From Bacteroidales bacterium (GTDB lineage: Bacteria; Bacteroidota; Bacteroidia; Bacteroidales; JAADJA01): 45,865 nucleotides of DNA. Below, one piece after another: positions 17,350-25,246 of the stretch. The stretch lies in assembly GCA_016783885.1 (NCBI GenBank), contig JADHVR010000027.1, positions 1-45,865 on the forward strand. The letters are read 5' to 3'. The stretch's first letter is position 1, and each line of letters starts with the position of its first letter. The notes beneath the pieces are model-generated. The model was given only the letters and a program-made list of their open reading frames with translations. It had not been told where the DNA came from and ran no database searches. A program made the translations under genes and the position numbers.

Positions 17350-18128
17350 ACAACCCGAGAATATACGGGAAAGCTCCTTATAATATTGTAATTATTCATG
17401 GCGGACCAGGTGCTCCGGGACAAGTTGCTCCAATTGCAAGAAAATTATCCGAAAATTTTGGAGTTATCGAACCCCTTCAAACCGAAAGATCTATTAAAGA
17501 ACAGGTTCGGGAATTACATGCATTTATAGATAGCTTTGGCGATATTCCAGTTAAATTGATAGGACATTCATGGGGAGCATGGCTGGCTTATATCTATACG
17601 GCAAATTACCCGTCATTTGTTCACAAATTAATTCTTGTAGGAGCAGGGGCATTTGAAGAAAAGTATAATACCGACCTTATGAAAATCAGGTTAAATCGTC
17701 TTTCAGAAAACGAAAAATCAGAAGTTCAAAACCTCCTGGAATTACTGAATAACCATGACCAAACGAATATCAATGAAACGCTCAGACAATTTGAAATGCT
17801 GATGTCTAAAGCAGATTCTTTTGATTATTTACCTGCTGAGAACGAAATTGTTGAATTTCAGCCTGATATTTTTCAACCGGTTTGGAACGAAGCCGAAGAA
17901 TTAAGAAAAAGCGGAAAACTATTAAATCCGGGATATAAAATAAAGTGTCCGGTTATTGCAATTCATGGTGATTATGACCCACACCCGCTAGAAGGAGTTG
18001 AAAAACCTTTATCAAAAACACTAAGAGATTTTAAGTTCATAAAACTGAATAAATGCGGACATTATCCGTGGAACGAAAGAAAAGCGAGAGATAAGTTTTA
18101 TAATATACTTAAAAAAGAGTTATTTTAA
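17346..18128 (+). CDS. Alpha/beta hydrolase (proline iminopeptidase-like)
   Basis: The 260-residue protein shows the alpha/beta hydrolase layout: oxyanion motif IHGGPGAPG, nucleophile elbow GHSWGAW, acid residue in HGDYDPHP and catalytic His in KCGHYPWNE. The HGGPG block is typical of proline iminopeptidases and relatives, but small-molecule esterases share it. It begins inside the stop of the metallo-beta-lactamase-fold gene (ATGA), and closes the co-directional run. The DNA just after it marks the start of the accessory island. Confidence 0.87.
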   Translation: MNNPRIYGKAPYNIVIIHGGPGAPGQVAPIARKLSENFGVIEPLQTERSIKEQVRELHAFIDSFGDIPVKLIGHSWGAWLAYIYTANYPSFVHKLILVGAGAFEEKYNTDLMKIRLNRLSENEKSEVQNLLELLNNHDQTNINETLRQFEMLMSKADSFDYLPAENEIVEFQPDIFQPVWNEAEELRKSGKLLNPGYKIKCPVIAIHGDYDPHPLEGVEKPLSKTLRDFKFIKLNKCGHYPWNERKARDKFYNILKKELF

Positions 18129-18216
18129 ATATCTTTGCCTGATAAAGAAGAAGAAACTTCACCTCTATCAGGGTACATTAGAAGAAAGAGGGGAAGTTTA
18201 CTCACCATATAAACAG

Positions 18217-18240
18217 GTTGAACTAAACCGCCTTCTGCGG
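18217..18240 (+). repeat. Left flanking repeat of accessory island
   Basis: GTTGAACTAAACC followed by GCCTTC and TGC; the same blocks recur at 21370-21395 with small gaps. The end, CCGCCTTCTGCGG, is also a short hairpin. The pair flanks the recombinase remnant and three accessory genes. Confidence 0.55.
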
Positions 18241-18313
18241 TAGTATTGATTTTTTTCATATCTTTCGTGCATTATAAACTTTACTATTTTCGTATAAACT
18301 TACTGATCCATCC

Positions 18314-18329
18314 ATCCGTACGGACGGAT
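18314..18329. repeat. Palindrome ATCCGT-ACGG-ACGGAT
   Basis: It contains CCGTACGGACGG, which recurs at 45686-45697. It lies just before the recombinase remnant. Confidence 0.6.
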
Positions 18330-18356
18330 TCCTTCCAGTCAATGGTTTAGTGCTGT

Positions 18357-18641
18357 TTGTTTCTTTATCTGTTTGAAGGACAATACGGAGGTAAATATTC
18401 AACTACCAGCCTAAGGAAAATTTTGCATAGGGCAAAAAGAAAAGCGGGAGTAACCACACTGGGATCGGTACATACCTTAAGGCATTCTTTTGCTACACAT
18501 CTGCTTGAAAATGGAACTGATTTACGATATATCCAGGAATTATTAGGCCATAACAGTAGCAAGACCACAGAGATATACACACACGTAAGCAATTTGAATA
18601 TTTCTAAAATAAAAAGCCCGGGTGATATGATAGATTTATAA
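18357..18641 (+). pseudogene. C-terminal fragment of a tyrosine recombinase (XerD/IntI-like)
   Basis: Only the last 94 codons or so of an integrase of roughly 300 are present. They hold the catalytic block [13 protein letters not shown], then [22 protein letters not shown] with the nucleophile Tyr in [12 protein letters not shown] at the start matches the middle of the catalytic domain, not an N-terminus, and a TAG stop lies in frame at 18348. The N-terminal DNA-binding domain and the first catalytic Arg are missing, so it is a decayed gene. The tail [10 protein letters not shown] resembles Bacteroidota IntI-like recombinases. It marks the left side of the island with the abortive-infection gene. 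Confidence 0.85.
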
Positions 18642-18787
18642 AATATTTTTTAGGGATAATAAAAAAATATGTACTTTGGCAAAAGTATAAACACCATTAA
18701 CAAGATGACAACAGGAAACCAAAACTTATATCTCTTTATTTTTCAAACACTTAATTTAGCAGGCAACTAAGCCCAAAGTGGAAATAT

Positions 18788-18803
18788 CCCGATAGCAATC
18801 GGG
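18788..18803. repeat. Palindrome CCCGAT-AGCA-ATCGGG
   Basis: A member of the dispersed CCCGAT...ATCGGG family, located between the recombinase remnant and the lipoprotein gene. A 12-nt sequence AACTAAGCCCAA just before it (18765-18776) recurs at 19631-19642. Confidence 0.75.
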
Positions 18804-18892
18804 AGCCAGTGGGTGGTGGTTATCCAGTAGTTGAACTTAATTAAGAGTGGAAATACATTGAAATAATTGATTAACAAAAAATAAATAAAAAA

Positions 18893-19624
18893 ATGAAATT
18901 AAAATCAAATTTAGTGCTAATATTAGCAGGTGTATTATTGTTTTCTTCTTGTGCTTTACAAAAGGGACATTTAAGTTTTCAGGGTAAAAATGATGAGATA
19001 ATCGCAACTCCAAAAATAAAAGATTATCTCAAAACTCGCACAAACCCTTCCATTGTTTTGAAAGCACCTAATACAGAGACTAAATCAACGCAATCAGACC
19101 CAAACTCTTATATTTACAATGCAATAGAAAAAGAATTGTTAATTGCAGGTTTTGATGTAAAAGATAGAGGATTATTTAATGAAGTGGTGAGTAAATCAAA
19201 AGAGATTGATTATAGAGAGTTAAAAAAATTAACAAATACAGAATTACTTTTGGAATTAGTTTATGTTTCAATAAAAATTGAATATGGTACTAATAAATTT
19301 TACACAAAGAATGGAGAACAAAAAGTAGTAAACCAGAATTTTACAAAATATGGTGCTGTAATAGAATTTAAGTTAATCATAATTGAAACTAATGAGTTTG
19401 CAGGTAGTTATTCATTCTATTATACGCCTTGCAGTAGTGAAAACACAGGATGTGAATGTGAAATTGCATATAAAAACTATTTGACTCCAAGAATATACCC
19501 TTATTTAAGTTTTTGTAGAGGACAAAACAATAGCAACAAAGAATATGAATATGTTTCAGAAATTGTTATGGAGGATTTTGTTCGTGAAGGTGTTAAGTTA
19601 ATGATTAAAGAAATGAGAAATTAG
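18893..19624 (+). CDS. Putative lipoprotein of unknown function
   Basis: The 243-residue protein starts with a lipoprotein signal (LAGVLLFSSC, lipid-modified Cys20). The rest is soluble with no family I recognise; it contains a Cys-rich stretch (YYTPCSSENTGCECEIAYKN) late in the chain. The central region has alternating strands and polar helices. It is the first of three same-strand genes of visibly lower G+C than their neighbours and is followed by the attC-like fold at 19637-19767, which suggests it arrived as a separate cassette. Confidence 0.65.
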   Translation: MKLKSNLVLILAGVLLFSSCALQKGHLSFQGKNDEIIATPKIKDYLKTRTNPSIVLKAPNTETKSTQSDPNSYIYNAIEKELLIAGFDVKDRGLFNEVVSKSKEIDYRELKKLTNTELLLELVYVSIKIEYGTNKFYTKNGEQKVVNQNFTKYGAVIEFKLIIIETNEFAGSYSFYYTPCSSENTGCECEIAYKNYLTPRIYPYLSFCRGQNNSNKEYEYVSEIVMEDFVREGVKLMIKEMRN

Positions 19625-19636
19625 ATAAATAACTAA

Positions 19637-19767
19637 GCCCAACAAAAAATATAGTGCATTTGGCAGATAGTGCTAAAAATGAAGATGATAGCAATAAATT
19701 AACATAGTAGCAAATTGAAAGATTGGAGCGTTGAAATGCCAAACGCACCATATTCAAACCGTTGTGT
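19637..19767. repeat. attC-like folded site between lipoprotein and zinc-ribbon genes
   Basis: Outer boxes GCCCAAC (19637-19643) and GTTGTGT (19761-19767) pair at six of seven positions, counting one wobble. Inside, after 5- and 7-nt spacers, ATATAGTGCATTTGGC (19649-19664) pairs with GCCAAACGCACCATAT (19738-19753) at 14 of 16; the two mismatches become T-G wobbles on the bottom strand. A 73-nt central segment separates the arms. This box-spacer-arm plan is that of an integron attC site, although GTTGTGT departs from the GTTRRRY consensus. Confidence 0.45.
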
Positions 19768-19811
19768 GTAAATGCCAAACAAAAACAGAATGTTAATTTA
19801 AAATTAAAAAG

Positions 19812-20240
19812 ATGTATTGTATAGAATGTGGAGCTGAAATACCAGACAATTCAAAATTTTGCCCTCATTGTGGTAAAAAACAAGAATTAGGTGAGCTGAC
19901 AATTAAGGAACAGTTGGCAGAAGTAATAATTGAAAATGAAATAAAAAAAGAAATTGTTAAAACGAAACAAGCAGCAATTGATTTTAAATTTTTAAGAAAA
20001 GTGGTAGGTTATTATTTAGCTTGGGTTGTTTTACATCTTGGAATTTTGCTCATTTTTTCTAAAGGGATATTTACTAATGGCAATTATACCGATGATTTTT
20101 GGCCATATATGAGTTCAAGACATGACGGTGGAATAGCAGAATATGATATAAAAGAGTTTTTAGTTTATACAATATTTCCTTTAACAATAATAATAATAAT
20201 TAGTCTTGTAAGAAAGGACAAAGAGAATAAACAAGAGTAA
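19812..20240 (+). CDS. Zinc-ribbon membrane protein
   Basis: The 142-residue protein begins with a zinc ribbon (MYCIECGAEIPDNSKFCPHC) whose four cysteines form two CxxC pairs. A Lys/Glu-rich helix follows, then two transmembrane segments (about 62-82, YYLAWVVLHLGILLIFSKGI, and about 118-136, FLVYTIFPLTIIIIISLV). Such small zinc-ribbon proteins are common with varied partners, so function cannot be assigned. The next gene starts 19 bp later, which suggests that it works with the abortive-infection protein. Confidence 0.72.
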   Translation: MYCIECGAEIPDNSKFCPHCGKKQELGELTIKEQLAEVIIENEIKKEIVKTKQAAIDFKFLRKVVGYYLAWVVLHLGILLIFSKGIFTNGNYTDDFWPYMSSRHDGGIAEYDIKEFLVYTIFPLTIIIIISLVRKDKENKQE

Positions 20241-20259
20241 TTTTTAAAAAAAAATAAAT

Positions 20260-21303
20260 TTGAAAAATTTAGTAAATTATATCGAAGAAAATCTTGTAAG
20301 AATTGCAATTTATATTCTTCTCATTGGAATTTTAATAATATTCACGTTTATTTTTGTAAAACCATTTAATGATTGGTCGTTTACTACAAATTCTGAACTA
20401 TTTGGACAATACGGAGATTTTATTGGTGGTTTTATAGGTACTTTATTTTCACTTGTTGCTGTGCTTTTGCTATATAAAACATTAACAACACAACAGAAAA
20501 CATTAGCAAGGCAAGATGTTGCAATACATCAACAAAAACAAAATTCTGAAATTGAACGATTTGAAACAACATTTTTTAATTTGCTAAAAACACAACAAGA
20601 AATTACCGATAGTATCAAGTCATATTATTACTCATTAAATGATAATATCACTACTATTACATATACATTTCAAGGCAGAGAATTTTTTGCATATTCGAAA
20701 AGTGAATTATGGAAAATATGGAAAGTTATTGAAAATGATGAATATTTAGGTGCATTTGATGAAGATTACACTCAATATATTCATCACGAAATAGAACAGC
20801 TTTATGACCCAAACAGTCCAAGTTTTATAAGTGATATTGATGCTAAATATGAAGAACAGGCAATTATTAATAAAGAAAAATTAAAGCTTGCTAATAAGCA
20901 GTATAAAATTTCAAAGAAATATTGGGAGCAAGTTCATAAATTTGGGACAAAAAAGAAATTGGAAGTAATATATGGTTTGTTTTTTCAAAGGTATCACTAT
21001 GTAATAGGTCATTATTACAGACATCTATATCATATTGTAATTTTCGTTGAACAATTTGAAAAGTCAAGACCTGAATTTAAAGGAATGTCAAAAAGATATA
21101 TTGATTTCATCCAAGCACAAATGTCATCTTATGAAATGATGCTCCTCTTTTATAACGCTATTTCCTTTCCGAAACTCTTAAAACTTCTAATTGATTATAA
21201 TTTTCTTGAAAATTTAGCTGTTGAAGACTTGATAGATAAATCACATAATTGCATTGATGGGATTAAATTAAAAACTAGAAAAAAATTATTAGGTTTTGAA
21301 TAA
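20260..21303 (+). CDS. Putative phage abortive infection protein (AbiC-like)
   Basis: The 347-residue protein uses a TTG start. Two transmembrane helices (about 12-32 and 50-70) are followed by a cytoplasmic helical domain. Family-typical blocks are ERFETTFFNLLKTQQEI, HYYRHLYHIVIFVEQ and RYIDFIQAQMSSYEMMLLFY, which match the putAbiC family of predicted phage abortive infection proteins. Members are thought to trigger growth arrest or membrane damage on phage infection; the mechanism is unproven. It is the last gene of the island and is coupled to the zinc-ribbon gene, so the two may form one defence unit. Confidence 0.75.
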   Translation: MKNLVNYIEENLVRIAIYILLIGILIIFTFIFVKPFNDWSFTTNSELFGQYGDFIGGFIGTLFSLVAVLLLYKTLTTQQKTLARQDVAIHQQKQNSEIERFETTFFNLLKTQQEITDSIKSYYYSLNDNITTITYTFQGREFFAYSKSELWKIWKVIENDEYLGAFDEDYTQYIHHEIEQLYDPNSPSFISDIDAKYEEQAIINKEKLKLANKQYKISKKYWEQVHKFGTKKKLEVIYGLFFQRYHYVIGHYYRHLYHIVIFVEQFEKSRPEFKGMSKRYIDFIQAQMSSYEMMLLFYNAISFPKLLKLLIDYNFLENLAVEDLIDKSHNCIDGIKLKTRKKLLGFE

Positions 21304-21341
21304 AAAAAGAAAGCACATACACACAACACTTAAGTATCGTT

Positions 21342-21357
21342 TTCGGCGGTAGCCGAA
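21342..21357 (+). terminator. Hairpin after the abortive-infection gene
   Basis: A 6-bp GC-rich stem, TTCGGC-GGTA-GCCGAA, lies 39 bp past the stop codon. There is no clear T-run after it, so termination is only possible. Confidence 0.4.
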
Positions 21358-21369
21358 TATGTACTGTAT

Positions 21370-21395
21370 GTTGAACTAAACCTGCCTTCGTCTGC
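21370..21395 (+). repeat. Right flanking repeat of accessory island
   Basis: GTTGAACTAAACCTGCCTTC followed by GTCTGC; it shares the blocks GTTGAACTAAACC, GCCTTC and TGC with 18217-18240 in the same order and orientation. The copies are 3.15 kb apart. Confidence 0.55.
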
Positions 21396-21665
21396 AAGTA
21401 AACCGGATTAGCAGGGGGGATCCCTTATTATATTGTGGAATCGATTATTTTAGGTGAGCTTGTTTACAAATTTTGCATTTCATTTTGGTGGGGCATTTCA
21501 TAAAAATGGCATTTTTTATCCGGTAAATCACTACTGACCTGCCTTGTTGGCAGAGAGGTACAATCCAATTTAATACAAAAATATTTTGCAATTACAAATT
21601 GCAGGTGTCTGAATACATTTAAGTTACAAACTGAAATGTGCTGCGAACTTACATATAACCCCTCG

Positions 21666-23054
21666 CTACTTCCTCATTGTCTCCTCCACTTCTGCAACTG
21701 TTTTTGGAATTGGCTTCCCAAGGACTTTATAACCGGTTTCCGTAACAAGTATATCATCCTCTATCCTAATCCCGCCAAAATCTTTGAAAGACTCCACTTT
21801 ATCATAATTAATAAAATCGGTAAACTTACCTTCCTTCTTCCAAAGATCAATTAATGCAGGAATAAAATAAATTCCAGGCTCGATGGTGAAGACAAATCCG
21901 GGCTTATGCCTTTTGCCCAAACGCAGGAATGCCGTACCAAACTGGTCGCTGCGTTTTATTTCATCATCATATCCCACATAATTTTCTCCGAGACCCTCCA
22001 TATCATGAACATCTAATCCCATCATGTGTCCAAGTCCGTGAGGGAAGAACATTGCATGAGCACCTTCGCTTACAATGTCTTGTACATTTCCTTTCATTAA
22101 TCCTAAGTCTTTTAAACCTGTTGCAATAATACCGGCAGCCATCAAATGCAATTCCTTATTCGGAATTCCCGGTTTAGTGGCGTCAATGGTTTTTTTATTT
22201 GCTTGTAATACTATTTCATAAATATCTTTTTGTCTTGGGCTGAATTTCCCTCCTACCGGTACTGTACGGGTTATATCGCTTGAATAATGCATTGTGGTTT
22301 CGGCGCCGGCATCCGTTACCATCATCCTGCCCTCTTTAAGGATATTTCCATGATAATGATTGTGCAGGGTCTCACCATGAATACTCAAAATGATCGGGAA
22401 TGAGACCGGACCTCCTTTTGCAAGGGAAATACCTTCGATAGCGCCTGCAATTTCTCTTTCCACTACTCCGGGTTTCGCCATTTTCATGGACGTAGTGTGC
22501 ATTTGGTAAGCAATGTCAACAGCTTTTTCTATCTCAGCAATCTCATATTCATCTTTAATTTCCCTGAGTTTCACAATCGCCCTGATCAATTCAACTGAAA
22601 CATTATTCTTTATTTCAGAAACAGGTAAACCAAGCAAATTTTCTAATTGCATATATGTTTCTCCGCGGTATGGAGGCACGTAATGGATTTTTCTTCCTTT
22701 TGATTTTGCGTTATTTATAAAATCGGAAAGAGCATTGAGCGGCGCCGTATTTTCAACACCCGCTTTTGCAGCCTGGTCACTCATTAAGGGCTGAGGTCCC
22801 ATCCAGATAATGTCGTCCATGTCAACATCGTTACCGAAAATATAATCCTTGTTTTCGTCTATGTCAATTACACCTGCCAGATCAGGATGATCAAGTCCGA
22901 AAAAGTATAAAAAATTACTGTCCTGCCTGAAATGATATGTGTTTGCCGGATAATTGTAGGAAGCTTCGGCATTTCCGGGAATTAAAATCAAACCGCTTCC
23001 CAATTGTGCTCTGAGGCGGTTTCTTCTTTCGGTATAAACTTTTGCGTTAAACAT
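21666..23054 (-). CDS. Xaa-Pro aminopeptidase (aminopeptidase P, M24 family)
   Basis: The 462-residue protein has the AMP_N domain (about 5-130) and a pita-bread M24 catalytic domain. Metal ligands can be seen in MVTDAGAE, HYSSDITRT, FPHGLGHMMGLDVHD, FTIEPGIYF and GIRIEDDILVTETG. The enzyme removes an N-terminal residue that precedes proline, using Mn2+, in the cytoplasm. Length and domain order fit the family, and no residue looks lost. It faces the defence island, and the composite repeat at 23068-23118 lies just upstream of its start. Confidence 0.93.
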   Translation of the reverse strand: MFNAKVYTERRNRLRAQLGSGLILIPGNAEASYNYPANTYHFRQDSNFLYFFGLDHPDLAGVIDIDENKDYIFGNDVDMDDIIWMGPQPLMSDQAAKAGVENTAPLNALSDFINNAKSKGRKIHYVPPYRGETYMQLENLLGLPVSEIKNNVSVELIRAIVKLREIKDEYEIAEIEKAVDIAYQMHTTSMKMAKPGVVEREIAGAIEGISLAKGGPVSFPIILSIHGETLHNHYHGNILKEGRMMVTDAGAETTMHYSSDITRTVPVGGKFSPRQKDIYEIVLQANKKTIDATKPGIPNKELHLMAAGIIATGLKDLGLMKGNVQDIVSEGAHAMFFPHGLGHMMGLDVHDMEGLGENYVGYDDEIKRSDQFGTAFLRLGKRHKPGFVFTIEPGIYFIPALIDLWKKEGKFTDFINYDKVESFKDFGGIRIEDDILVTETGYKVLGKPIPKTVAEVEETMRK

Positions 23055-23067
23055 ATTTAAATAATTT

Positions 23068-23118
23068 AAATGACTAATCCCGTCCCGAAGTTTCGGGATT
23101 CGGGATAAAATGACTAAA
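23068..23118. repeat. Composite repeat: AAATGACTAA flanking CCCGAA palindrome (second copy)
   Basis: AAATGACTAATCCCG, the hairpin TCCCGAA-GT-TTCGGGA and ATAAAATGACTAAAA follow one another, as at 7114-7166. It lies between divergent genes. Confidence 0.7.
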
Positions 23119-23168
23119 AAATCATCTGCTAAAATATTAATATTCTTTATATATTGTGATAATTTTAT

Positions 23169-23176
23169 TAACTTTG
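23169..23176 (+). promoter_or_regulatory. -7 box TAACTTTG upstream of T9SS gene
   Basis: It fits the Bacteroidota consensus TAnnTTTG and sits 20 bp before the ATG at 23197. No well-spaced TTTG -33 box was seen. Confidence 0.4.
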
Positions 23177-23196
23177 GGTTTTAAAAAATATTAATT

Positions 23197-24039
23197 ATGA
23201 AAAGAATATATCTTATTTTAACATTGTTAGCTGTATTCATCTCAAATTTCAGTATAAGTCAGGATTTTTCAACATTAGGCGAAATTTATGACTTTGACGT
23301 TGGGGATGAATTTCAATTCAAGTATTATCAAACTAATTCTATTTTTAATGATACAAGTTATTATATTGAAAGAAAAGTAATTCTTGAAAAATCAGTTACA
23401 ACTGAAAAAATAAATTATACTTACAAAGCGGATTATATTCAGTATGATTTTAACAACACTCCACCTACACCTATTGATACTATTTATTTGAACTTAATTG
23501 ATTCATTAATCATTTCAAACCCTGACTCAATAATATTCACTGAAGGAGATACGGTAATTTATAACCCTGAACTATATAACGGAAGAAAAATTTGCATTAA
23601 AAATATTATGATAGGAAATGGCTTTATACATAAAAGATATGTTGACGGATGCGGATGTGCTTATTATAGTGACTATTATTTTATAGCTGCTTCAAGTAGT
23701 GTGGATTCAATGATATACTATAAAAAAGGCACAGAAGAATGGGGAACTCCGGTATTACTGAATATTCATAACGAAATTTCTTTAAAAAATAATTTCATCT
23801 TATACCCCAATCCCACTAATGAACAATTATTTATCAAATTAAATTCATCGCACATAACTTTATACAGTATTCACGCTTTTAATTTATTCGGAAGAAATGT
23901 TATAGGAGATATTACAATAATACCTGAATATAAAAGTAATGCAATTAGAATTAACTGTTCTCGCCTGAAAAAAGGTGTTTATTTTATAATATTGAATTCA
24001 GATAAAGGAAGTATTTCAAAACGCTTTATAAAACTTTAA
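23197..24039 (+). CDS. Secreted protein with T9SS type A sorting domain
   Basis: The 280-residue protein has a signal peptide (about 1-21, cleaved near SISQ), a central beta-rich region of about 170 residues with no family I recognise and a CGCAYYSDYYF motif, and a C-terminal T9SS domain of about 80 residues (NNFILYPNPTNEQLFIKL ... LKKGVYFIIL). It should be secreted through T9SS and attached to the surface. amrB follows after 10 bp, so the two may share a transcript, though a functional link is not obvious. Confidence 0.83.
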   Translation: MKRIYLILTLLAVFISNFSISQDFSTLGEIYDFDVGDEFQFKYYQTNSIFNDTSYYIERKVILEKSVTTEKINYTYKADYIQYDFNNTPPTPIDTIYLNLIDSLIISNPDSIIFTEGDTVIYNPELYNGRKICIKNIMIGNGFIHKRYVDGCGCAYYSDYYFIAASSSVDSMIYYKKGTEEWGTPVLLNIHNEISLKNNFILYPNPTNEQLFIKLNSSHITLYSIHAFNLFGRNVIGDITIIPEYKSNAIRINCSRLKKGVYFIILNSDKGSISKRFIKL

Positions 24040-24049
24040 GTTATATAAA

Positions 24050-24886
24050 ATGAAAATCCGAGAACCAGCCGTTGCCGGAAGATTTTATCCCGGCACAAAG
24101 AAGGAAATTTCTGATATGCTCTCAGAAATCCTTGCAAAGGAAAAAACAAATATTGACAGAACATTGAGCACAAAGCAAATCATTGGAGCCATTGTGCCAC
24201 ACGCCGGCTATATGTTCTCTGCGTACCAGGCAATACATTTCTTTGAAATATTGAAGGATTCCGAAGAGCAATTCGATACTTTTTTTATTATCAATCCGAA
24301 TCATACAGGATATGGTGCTGATATTGCGCTTGATGAGAACGATTACTGGGAAACTCCTTTTGGTAATGTAGAAGTGGATAAAGATTTTTATGATTTCCTG
24401 AATTTTTCGGAATCGGAGAACGCTCATAAATTCGAGCATTCGGGGGAAGTGATGGTTCCTATGTTACAAAATGCTCTCAATTACGATTTTAAAATCGTGC
24501 CTGTTACACTGACAAGTCAAAATCCAAAGAATGCAAAAAGAATTGCAGAAGCTATTTTTAAAGCAAACAACATTCTGAATAAAAAAATATGCATCATTGC
24601 TTCTTCCGACTTCTCGCATTACGTTCATCCCCAGGAAGGGAAAAGACTTGACAGCTTTGTAATAGGTGAAATACTGAAGTTAAACTCCGAAGGCGTTTTC
24701 AAAGAAGTACTGGAAAAAAACATCAGTGTTTGCGGGTATGGGCCTATTATGGCATTAATCGAATATTCAAAACTTGTATCTGATACACCTAAAGTAAAAA
24801 TTCTGAAAATCGGTCATTCCGGCGAAGTGATGCCATCGAATGAGGTGGTGGATTATGTGAGTATTTTGTTTTATTTGGAAGATTAA
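24050..24886 (+). CDS. amrB: AmmeMemoRadiSam system protein B (Memo family)
   Basis: The 278-residue protein matches the Memo family throughout: REPAVAGRFYPGTKKEI at the start, PHAGYMFSAYQ, the HSGEVMVPML block, SSDFSHYVHP and VCGYGPIMA. Human Memo binds copper through conserved His/Asp/Cys residues that are all visible here. In bacteria the protein is usually encoded with AmrA and the radical SAM protein AmrS; neither is adjacent. Its biochemical role in bacteria is unsettled. Confidence 0.9.
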   Translation: MKIREPAVAGRFYPGTKKEISDMLSEILAKEKTNIDRTLSTKQIIGAIVPHAGYMFSAYQAIHFFEILKDSEEQFDTFFIINPNHTGYGADIALDENDYWETPFGNVEVDKDFYDFLNFSESENAHKFEHSGEVMVPMLQNALNYDFKIVPVTLTSQNPKNAKRIAEAIFKANNILNKKICIIASSDFSHYVHPQEGKRLDSFVIGEILKLNSEGVFKEVLEKNISVCGYGPIMALIEYSKLVSDTPKVKILKIGHSGEVMPSNEVVDYVSILFYLED

Positions 24887-24903
24887 AAAGAATCTTTAAT
24901 CTT
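24879..24903. terminator. Shared bidirectional terminator between convergent genes
   Basis: AAGATTAAA-AAGAATC-TTTAATCTT forms a 9-bp stem that overlaps the stop of amrB (24884-24886) and the stop of the convergent gene (24896-24898). Confidence 0.55.
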
Positions 24904-25135
24904 TATCCTCATATTTTTCGATTACTTCTTCCAGACTATGTTCAACTTCCTCTATTGAATAATACTTTGCTTTTCCTTCTTTCACTTCATTTAACTCTTC
25001 CTTTAAATAACTCTGAATTGAAAGATATTCATTGTTCTCAGTAATTAATTCAATTTCACTTTTATTAAACCTTCCTAAAAAGCACATTATATTGGCATAT
25101 ATTTTATCATTTACACGTAACCTAATAGTATGCAT
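24896..25135 (-). CDS. Small antitoxin-like protein (orphan)
   Basis: The 79-residue acidic protein has a short N-terminal strand-helix (IRLRVNDKIYANIMCFLGRF) and a long Glu/Lys-rich C-terminal helix (KEELNEVKEGKAKYYSIEEVE). The layout resembles RelB/ParD-like antitoxins of Bacteroidota, in which the acidic helix wraps the toxin. No toxin gene sits on either side: amrB lies downstream and noncoding DNA upstream. It may be a solitary remnant or act on a distant toxin. Confidence 0.6.
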   Translation of the reverse strand: MHTIRLRVNDKIYANIMCFLGRFNKSEIELITENNEYLSIQSYLKEELNEVKEGKAKYYSIEEVEHSLEEVIEKYEDKD

Positions 25136-25246
25136 TGCTAATTCTTTTAAATTTATTACACAAAGATATAAATAATAATGACTGGTTGTATATTTCTTTT
25201 GACTTCTTAATCTTTAGATATTTGGGGCTATATTTTTGTACAATTT

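Larger units (their letters stand above)
21304..21665. other. 362-bp intergenic region at right edge of island
   Basis: It lies between two convergent genes. It holds ACACACAAC (21319-21327, the reverse complement of the attC-like outer box region), a hairpin TTCGGC-GGTA-GCCGAA (21342-21357), the right flanking repeat (21370-21395) and a hairpin CTGCC-TTGTT-GGCAG (21539-21553). No reading frame with coding character was seen. Confidence 0.5.
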
